Part shown: piece by piece, positions 58,780-64,000 of the stretch
Layout of the letters: every line of letters begins with the position of its first letter
Numbering within the stretch: the stretch's first letter is position 1
Source: Actinoallomurus vinaceus
GTDB taxonomy: Bacteria > Actinomycetota > Actinomycetes > Streptosporangiales > Streptosporangiaceae
Reading direction: 5' to 3'
Length of the DNA: 64,000 nucleotides
Assembly: GCF_039542055.1 (NCBI RefSeq)
Contig: NZ_BAABHK010000008.1
Coordinates: forward strand, 310,001-374,000
Notes under the pieces: generated by a model
Databases searched by the model: none
What the model was told of the DNA's origin: nothing
Seen by the model: the letters and a program-made list of their open reading frames with translations, nothing else
Made by a program: the position numbers and the translations under genes

Positions 58780-58852
58780 TGCCCCCAACGGGATTCGAAC
58801 CCGCGCTGCCGCCTTGAAAGGGCGGAGTCCTAGGCCGCTAGACGATGGGGAC
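58780..58852 (-). tRNA. tRNA-Glu (TTC)
   Basis: 73 nt on the minus strand. Acceptor GTCCCCA/TGGGGGC (one G-U), anticodon loop CTTTCAA (TTC), T-arm GCGGG-TTCGAAT-CCCGT. First gene of the tRNA cluster in transcription order. Confidence 0.95.
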
Positions 58853-58948
58853 TCCGACGACCTTGGCCGCCGTTGCCCTTGGCGCCTGCCGTCGGGGACT
58901 CCGTCAGCATAGGGGACAACCGCCCCAACCACCAAAGTGATTCCCTCC

Positions 58949-60541
58949 CTACCGCGGACGGCTCGCCTGGGACGGGCGGGGCGAGGGGCTGGCCGGGGTC
59001 GGGGTGAGTGGGGTCCCTGAGGGTGTTTGCGCAGGTGAAGGCATTATCGGGCGGTCCGGCTTGGGCTCCAGAGTGCGTTCGATCTGGGCGGAGGTGAGAC
59101 CTAGGCCACCCAGGCGGATGTCGTCCCAGCCCTGGAGGCGGTGGGTGGCGCGGTTGAAGTACAGGACCGACATCTCGATGGGGGTGGGCTGTTCGTGTTC
59201 GAGGCCGCGCATGCCGGCTCCGCCGGTCGAGCCCTGGATGAAGAGGCGGGTGCCGCTCGGCAGGAGCCGGGTGGAGCGCTGGTGGGTGTGGCCGGACATG
59301 ATGAGTGGCGTGGTGCCGTCGAACGCCTGGCCCTCGTTCGGGTCGTGGGCGAGGACGATGTCGGGGTTCTTGCCGAGGTATTTCAGCCTCTGCACCGCGA
59401 TCCGGCCGTACCCGAGCATCTCCTGGGCGTTGACCTGGTCCCCGCGGGTGGTCTTGTCGGGGGTGAAGCGCGGATCGGGGGTGCCGAAGATCCGCAGGCC
59501 GCCGACGTCCGCGATCTGGTCGTCGAGGACGACGGCGTTCTTCTGGCGGCGTACGCCCTTCTCGATCGCGGTGGAGTCGTGGTTGCCGCGGATGAAGACG
59601 TACGGGACCTTGAGCTTGCTGATGCTGTTCGCGAACTTGTCCTCGGTCTTGGTGCCGTGGTCGGTGAGGTCGCCGGTGTCGATGACGACCTGGATGTGGA
59701 ACTGGCTCACGACCTGGCGGATGACGCCCCAGGCGACCGGGTTGAGGTGGATGTCGGAGACGTGCAGGACGCGGATGGTCGTGGGGTCCGGCTCGTACGT
59801 CGGCAGGGTGGACGTGACGTCGTACAGGCGGGACATGTTGCCGACGAGGCGGGCCAGTTGCTCCCGGTAGGCCCCGATGCGCGACACGATCGTCTTGGCG
59901 TCGCCGACGACCTGTGGGGCGCTGGCGAGGATGCCGGTGAAGCGCGGCTCGGCGATCGACTCGGGGTTGAACGTCAGGCTGGCGAGCAGGCCGATGACGA
60001 TCAGGCCGTTGAAGGCGCTGACCGTGCTCCACAACACCCCCCGCCAGCTGCGGAAGACGAGGAGGCCGGCGAGCGCCGCGCAGCCGAGGGCGGCCGCGGT
60101 CGCCTTGACCGCCATGACGATGAACGCGTGCCGTACGTCGCCGCCGATCGTGTCGGAGAGGCGGTCGAAGGCCGCGGGGTCATCGATGAGGGTCTTGGCC
60201 CGGTCGGGGCGGATCCGGGTCACCTGGGCGTCGATCCGTACGGGGCCGGAGTGGCTGTCCAGGCGCAGCGTGCCCAGCGGGGGGATGTCGATCACCGTGC
60301 CGCCGGACATCGAGGGGTGCAGTGCGAAGTCCACGTCGGCGGGGCCGACGTCGGTCTGGGCGTGGCCGCCGGCCAGAAGGCCGATCCAGCCGCCGATCAG
60401 GCCGACGGCGATGACCGCCGTGACGCGCCCGGCGAGGCGTACGCGGCGCCGGGAGGTGAACCGCCGCAGTGCGTCGCACCGGGCGGTGAACTGCCGTAGT
60501 TCGTTCCATGCTCGGGTCAACACGTTGGTACCTATGCTCAT
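58949..60541 (-). CDS. Membrane-anchored metallophosphoesterase
   Basis: 530 residues from ATG at 60541 (an ATG at 60553 is an alternative). There is an N-terminal TM (VTAVIAVGLIGGWIGLLAGG), an extracytoplasmic segment, and two further TM helices at about 140-200. The calcineurin-like phosphoesterase domain follows with all metal motifs: VSDIHLNP, IDTGDLTDHG, IRGNHDS, VLAHDPNEG and MSGHTHQRS. A Pro/Ser-rich tail ends it. Substrates of this family range from nucleotides to phospholipids. Divergent from the zincin gene, with starts 29 bp apart. Confidence 0.9.
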   Translation of the reverse strand: MSIGTNVLTRAWNELRQFTARCDALRRFTSRRRVRLAGRVTAVIAVGLIGGWIGLLAGGHAQTDVGPADVDFALHPSMSGGTVIDIPPLGTLRLDSHSGPVRIDAQVTRIRPDRAKTLIDDPAAFDRLSDTIGGDVRHAFIVMAVKATAAALGCAALAGLLVFRSWRGVLWSTVSAFNGLIVIGLLASLTFNPESIAEPRFTGILASAPQVVGDAKTIVSRIGAYREQLARLVGNMSRLYDVTSTLPTYEPDPTTIRVLHVSDIHLNPVAWGVIRQVVSQFHIQVVIDTGDLTDHGTKTEDKFANSISKLKVPYVFIRGNHDSTAIEKGVRRQKNAVVLDDQIADVGGLRIFGTPDPRFTPDKTTRGDQVNAQEMLGYGRIAVQRLKYLGKNPDIVLAHDPNEGQAFDGTTPLIMSGHTHQRSTRLLPSGTRLFIQGSTGGAGMRGLEHEQPTPIEMSVLYFNRATHRLQGWDDIRLGGLGLTSAQIERTLEPKPDRPIMPSPAQTPSGTPLTPTPASPSPRPSQASRPR

Positions 60542-60570
60542 CCGGGCCCTCATCCACGCACAATGACGAC

Positions 60571-60912
60571 GTGATCGATATAACGCGGGCGGAGTTCGAG
60601 GATCTGGTCGCCGAGGCGCTCGACACCATCCCTGAGGCTCTCACTACTTTGATGGACAACGTCGTGGTGATGGTCGAGGACGACGCGCCCGAACCGGGGC
60701 TGCTCGGGCTGTACGAGGGTGTGCCGCTGACCGAGCGCGGCGACACGTACGCCGGGTATCTGCCGGACCGCATCACCGTCTTCCGCCGGCCGCTGCAGGC
60801 GATCTCCCGAACCCGCGATGACCTGGTGAAAGAGGTTCGGGTGACGGTCGTTCACGAGATCGCCCACCACTTCGGTATCGACGATGAACGATTGCACGAA
60901 CTCGGCTGGTGA
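60571..60912 (+). CDS. Small zincin-like metallopeptidase family protein (DUF1025-like)
   Basis: 113 residues from GTG at 60571. The zinc motif HEIAHHFGIDD gives His95, Glu96, His99 and Asp104 as the third ligand position. The N-terminal helix FEDLVAEALDTIPEAL and the GLYEGVPLTERG segment are typical of this short actinobacterial family. It is cytosolic; its substrates are unknown. Confidence 0.87.
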   Translation: MIDITRAEFEDLVAEALDTIPEALTTLMDNVVVMVEDDAPEPGLLGLYEGVPLTERGDTYAGYLPDRITVFRRPLQAISRTRDDLVKEVRVTVVHEIAHHFGIDDERLHELGW

Positions 60913-61022
60913 TCCCGATTGCGCACGTTGGGTCACCTTCTTTGAACGGAGCGTGAGATAATCCGCGCAACCGGCCGTCTGCGGGTGGCGGCCGGACGAC
61001 GTTCACCGGCAGGGGAGCGCGC

Positions 61023-62288
61023 GTGGGAAGACATCGGCGGCCGTTCGATCGCCAGGTGACCTATCGGGAGGTTTTCGGAGTCGGTGAGTTCCGCTCGATC
61101 TGGCTCGCCCAGACGCTGTCGTACATCGGCGATCAGCTCGCTCAGATCGCTCTCGCGGTGCTCGTCTACAACAACACTCATTCGGCGTTGCGGACCGCGG
61201 TCGCGTACGCCCTGACCTATCTTCCATCGATCATGGGCGGGCCGGTGCTGTCGGTGCTGGCCGACCTGCTCCCGCGGCGCCGCGTGATGATCGTCTGTGA
61301 CGTCGCGCGGACCGGCATCGTGGCGCTCATGGCGTTGCATCGCATGCCGTTCGCGGCGCTGTGCTTTCTGATCTTTTGGACCGTTCTCCTGGGCACGCCC
61401 TTCACGGCGGCGCGTGCCGCGTTGCTGTCCGAGGTGCTGCCCGGCGACATGTACGTCGTCGGCTCCGCGATCAACAACATCACCCACCAGCTCACCCAGA
61501 CGCTGGGCTTCCTCGTGGGCGGGGCGGTCATCTACGCCGTCGGCGCGCACCAGGCCCTCGGGCTCGACGCGGCAACGTTCGCGATCTCGGCGGCCATCCT
61601 GCTGGCGGGCGTGCGGCCGCGTCCCGCGCCGCGTCGGGAGGGCCGCAAACGCCCGTCGCTGTGGAGCATCACGGGCCAGGGTGCGCGCCTGGTGTTCGGC
61701 GACCGTACGCTCCGGCCCCTGGTGTGCTTCGCGTGGCTGTGCGGGTTCTACGTGCTGCCGGAGGGGCTCGCCGCGCCGTACGCGAGGACGTTCGGTGCGA
61801 GCCCCGTGATCGTCGGGTTGCTGATGTCGGCGATGCCGTGCGGCATGGCGGCCGGGGCGTTCGCCTACAGCCGGTTCGTCCGCCCCGAGGACCGCCTGCG
61901 GCTCATGGGCTGGATGGCGATGTTGTCGTGCGCGCCGCTGGTCGGCGCGGGGCTGCGGCCGCCGCTGTGGGCGATGATCGTCCTGCTGGCGCTGTCCGGG
62001 GTGGGCAGCGCCTACCAGATCGCGGCCAACGCCGCGTACGTCGCCGCCGTGCCGCCCGCCGGGCGTGGCCAGGCGTTCGGGCTGGCGCAGTCGGGCATCC
62101 TGGCGAGCCAGGGCATCGGCATCCTGATCGGAGGCGCGCTGACCCAGGCGCTGGGGCCCGAACCCGTCATCGCCCTGGCGGGGATCGCCGGTCTGTCGGC
62201 CGCGACGATGCTCGCGATGTCGTGGACGCGGATCAGGGGAGAGGTGATCGCCTCTAGCCAGGAGCGGGCGATGAGCGCCGCCGCCTAG
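61023..62288 (+). CDS. MFS transporter
   Basis: 421 residues from GTG at 61023 with GGGGAG 6-7 bases upstream. Twelve TM segments; the motif A-like loop is LADLLPRRRVMIVCD after TM2. It resembles the MFS_3/enterobactin-exporter type often found in actinomycetes; the substrate is unknown. Its stop TAG (62286-62288) overlaps the stop of the convergent PspC gene within CTAG. Confidence 0.88.
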   Translation: MGRHRRPFDRQVTYREVFGVGEFRSIWLAQTLSYIGDQLAQIALAVLVYNNTHSALRTAVAYALTYLPSIMGGPVLSVLADLLPRRRVMIVCDVARTGIVALMALHRMPFAALCFLIFWTVLLGTPFTAARAALLSEVLPGDMYVVGSAINNITHQLTQTLGFLVGGAVIYAVGAHQALGLDAATFAISAAILLAGVRPRPAPRREGRKRPSLWSITGQGARLVFGDRTLRPLVCFAWLCGFYVLPEGLAAPYARTFGASPVIVGLLMSAMPCGMAAGAFAYSRFVRPEDRLRLMGWMAMLSCAPLVGAGLRPPLWAMIVLLALSGVGSAYQIAANAAYVAAVPPAGRGQAFGLAQSGILASQGIGILIGGALTQALGPEPVIALAGIAGLSAATMLAMSWTRIRGEVIASSQERAMSAAA

Positions 62289-62554
62289 GCTCGCGTCTGC
62301 TTGTTGATCAGATCCTGGGCGATCGAGGTCTCCTTGCCCTCCTCCGGGATGATCAGGGTGGCGGCGACGTACAGGAGGATGCCCGCGCCACTGGTCAGGA
62401 GGGTGACGACGGCCAGCACGATCCGTACGATCGTCGGGTCGACGCCGAAGTACCGGCCGGCACCGGCGCAGACTCCGGTGATCATGCGCCCGTCGCGGGT
62501 GCGGCTGAGACGGCGCGGTTCGCTGCCGTCGGTGTGGAAGGTGTTCTCGCTCAT
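62285..62554 (-). CDS. PspC-domain small membrane protein
   Basis: 89 residues from ATG at 62554. The PspC domain is shown by RLSRTRDGRMITGVCAGAGR and YFGVDPTIVRIVLAVVTLL, ending in LYVAATLIIPEE. PspC proteins are membrane-stress sensors or anchors; stand-alone short versions are common in actinomycetes. Convergent with the MFS gene, sharing CTAG at the stops. Confidence 0.9.
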   Translation of the reverse strand: MSENTFHTDGSEPRRLSRTRDGRMITGVCAGAGRYFGVDPTIVRIVLAVVTLLTSGAGILLYVAATLIIPEEGKETSIAQDLINKQTRA

Positions 62555-62712
62555 GGTTCGATCGTGCCCGCGGAGGGCTCGGATCGCCATGGGGGCTTGC
62601 CCTGAGGCGTCCCTGAGAGCCCCCTGATCGCCGGATCGCCACACCGACGTACGCTTTGCCTGCGAGGCTCCCCTCCGCCGTCTCGGCGTCCGGGAAGACC
62701 CTGGGAGGACCG

Positions 62713-63864
62713 ATGGATCTGCTGCGCGTCGACGATCAGCTCACCGATGAGGAGCGCCTGGTCCGCGACACCGCGCGGCGTTTCGCCGCCGACCGGATCG
62801 AGCCGCGCGTCGCCGACTGGTTCGAGGAGGGCGTCTTCCCCGTGGCCGAGCTCGCCCCCGAACTCGGCGAGCTGGGGTTCCTGGGCATGCACCTGTCCGG
62901 GTACGGCTGTCCCGGGGCCGGCGCGGTCGCGTACGGGGTCGCCTGCCGGGAGCTGGAGGCCGCCGACTCCGGGCTGCGCAGCTTCGTGTCCGTGCAGGGC
63001 TCGCTCGCCATGACGGCGATCCACAAGTACGGCTCGGAGGAGCAGAAGCAGGAGTGGCTGCCCCGGATGGCCGCCGGCCGGGCCATCGGCTGCTTCGGGC
63101 TGACCGAGCCCGACCACGGCTCCGACCCGGCGAACATGCGGACGCACGCCAAGCGCGAAGGCTCCGACTGGGTCCTGAGTGGCTCCAAGATGTGGATCAC
63201 CAACGGCTCGATCGCCGACGTCGCGGTCGTCTGGGCGCGTACGGACGACGGCGTCCGCGGCTTCCTCGTACCGCGCGGCACCCGCGGGTTCACGGCCCGG
63301 GACGTCCACCGGAAGCTGTCGCTGCGCGCGTCCGTGACGTCGGAGCTGACGCTCGACGACGTACGCGTGCCCGGCGACGCGCTGCTGCCCGGCGTGAAGG
63401 GCCTCAGGGGGCCGCTCGGCTGCCTGTCGGAGGCGCGGTACGGCATCGTCTGGGGCGCGGTCGGAGCGGGCCGTACCTGCTACGAGACGGCCGTCGAGTA
63501 CGCCCGCACGCGTGAGCAGTTCGGCCGGCCGATCGGGGCGTTCCAGCTCACCCAGGAGAAGCTCGCCTGGATGGAGGTGGCGCTGGGCCAGGCGGGCCTG
63601 GTCGCCCTGCACATCGGGCGGCTGAAGGAGGCCGGGAAGGTCACGCCGCAGCAGGTGTCGTTCGGCAAGCTCGCCAACGTACGGGCCGCGCTCGACGTCG
63701 CCCGCCAGGCCCGCTCGGTCCTCGGCGCGAACGGCGTCACGCTGGAGTACCCCGTGATCCGGCACATGGCCAACCTCGAGTCCGTCCTGACGTACGAGGG
63801 GACCCAGGAGATCCACACGCTGGTGCTCGGCGAGGCGATCACGGGCCTGTCCGCCTACCGCTGA
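62713..63864 (+). CDS. Acyl-CoA dehydrogenase, glutaryl-CoA-dehydrogenase-like
   Basis: 383 residues from ATG at 62713 with GGGAGG upstream. ACAD landmarks are CFGLTEPDHGSDPANM (FAD/substrate loop), KMWITNGSIADVAVVWAR, and the catalytic base Glu362 in TYEGTQEIH. The N-terminal stretch GLRSFVSVQGSLAMTAIHKY is characteristic of glutaryl-CoA dehydrogenases, which oxidise and decarboxylate glutaryl-CoA in lysine/tryptophan breakdown. No pathway partners are adjacent, so substrate assignment is tentative. Confidence 0.88.
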   Translation: MDLLRVDDQLTDEERLVRDTARRFAADRIEPRVADWFEEGVFPVAELAPELGELGFLGMHLSGYGCPGAGAVAYGVACRELEAADSGLRSFVSVQGSLAMTAIHKYGSEEQKQEWLPRMAAGRAIGCFGLTEPDHGSDPANMRTHAKREGSDWVLSGSKMWITNGSIADVAVVWARTDDGVRGFLVPRGTRGFTARDVHRKLSLRASVTSELTLDDVRVPGDALLPGVKGLRGPLGCLSEARYGIVWGAVGAGRTCYETAVEYARTREQFGRPIGAFQLTQEKLAWMEVALGQAGLVALHIGRLKEAGKVTPQQVSFGKLANVRAALDVARQARSVLGANGVTLEYPVIRHMANLESVLTYEGTQEIHTLVLGEAITGLSAYR

Positions 63865-64000
63865 CCGGCGGCCAAGATCCGGCAAATTGTCGCATATGAC
63901 CTGATCAGGGGAGCGGCGCCCCGCGTTTGACCTGCGCTCGCGTACGGGAATGTCTGCTGTCGGCGATGGACCGAGTCGGATCCGATCGACCCGCGCACCG

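Overview
This 64-kb window is high-GC actinomycete chromosome. Supporting signs are the strong G/C bias at third codon positions, many GTG starts, BldC (the small MerR-like developmental regulator), a DUF3073 protein, a valine-type amino-acid dehydrogenase, DUF1707 and PspC proteins, and many secreted hydrolases. The gene content suggests a Streptosporangiales/Thermomonosporaceae-like organism; that is an inference, since no rRNA or other phylogenetic marker is present.

Layout. 1-13.9 kb: a secreted S53 peptidase cut by the window edge, then a conserved developmental block (DUF3073, valine/leucine dehydrogenase, conserved protein, bldC), TetR and LacI regulators, a cell-wall amidase lipoprotein, a PrmC-like methyltransferase, a DUF711 protein, an alpha/beta hydrolase and a DUF523 protein. 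14-24 kb: a 14-TM drug-efflux transporter with an operator-like repeat over its promoter, a DUF1707 protein, an L,D-transpeptidase-like protein, arylamine N-acetyltransferase, SRPBCC protein, secreted carboxylesterase, RodA, beta-carbonic anhydrase and membrane proteins. 24-44 kb: a TnpB-family remnant, two PAP2 phosphatases, a secreted TAP-like peptidase, a seven-repeat RCC1-like secreted protein, an MFS/ArsR-DUF5937 pair, a large secreted alpha-amylase, a CPBP protease, a truncated flavin monooxygenase, a PEBP protein and PHB-depolymerase-like esterase divergent from a MarR regulator, a patatin/PlsC pair, a LapA-like protein, a methyltransferase and a fructosamine-kinase-like protein.

44.5-58.65 kb is the most dynamic part. 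A tRNA-Glu/Asp/Phe cluster (58.58-58.85 kb, minus strand) is followed on its 3' side by three further copies of the 43-44 bp 3' part of tRNA-Phe (at 44.5, 53.6 and 55.7 kb). This is the pattern left by repeated site-specific integration into a tRNA gene. The tract contains tyrosine-recombinase remnants at 45.4-45.8 and 58.24-58.52 kb, a Phd/VapC-type toxin-antitoxin pair, a small helix-hairpin-helix protein, a stand-alone SNF2-family ATPase, two secreted peptidases (one broken by a nonsense codon), an aldo-keto reductase, an M20 amidohydrolase and several gene scraps. The 55.7-58.6 kb segment (SNF2 ATPase plus integrase tail between two att copies) is the best candidate here for an uncharacterised mobile or defence-type cargo.

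58.9-64 kb returns to ordinary chromosome: a metallophosphoesterase, a small zincin, an MFS transporter convergent with a PspC protein, and a glutaryl-CoA-dehydrogenase-like enzyme.

Across the window there are also unexplained short repeats. The most striking are two 72-bp palindromic elements with the same 20-32-20 architecture but different arms (4430-4501 and 18131-18202). Others are gene-tail-like repeats near 12.2-12.4 kb and 25.8-26.2 kb. No rRNA operon, CRISPR array, complete insertion sequence or large biosynthetic cluster was seen.
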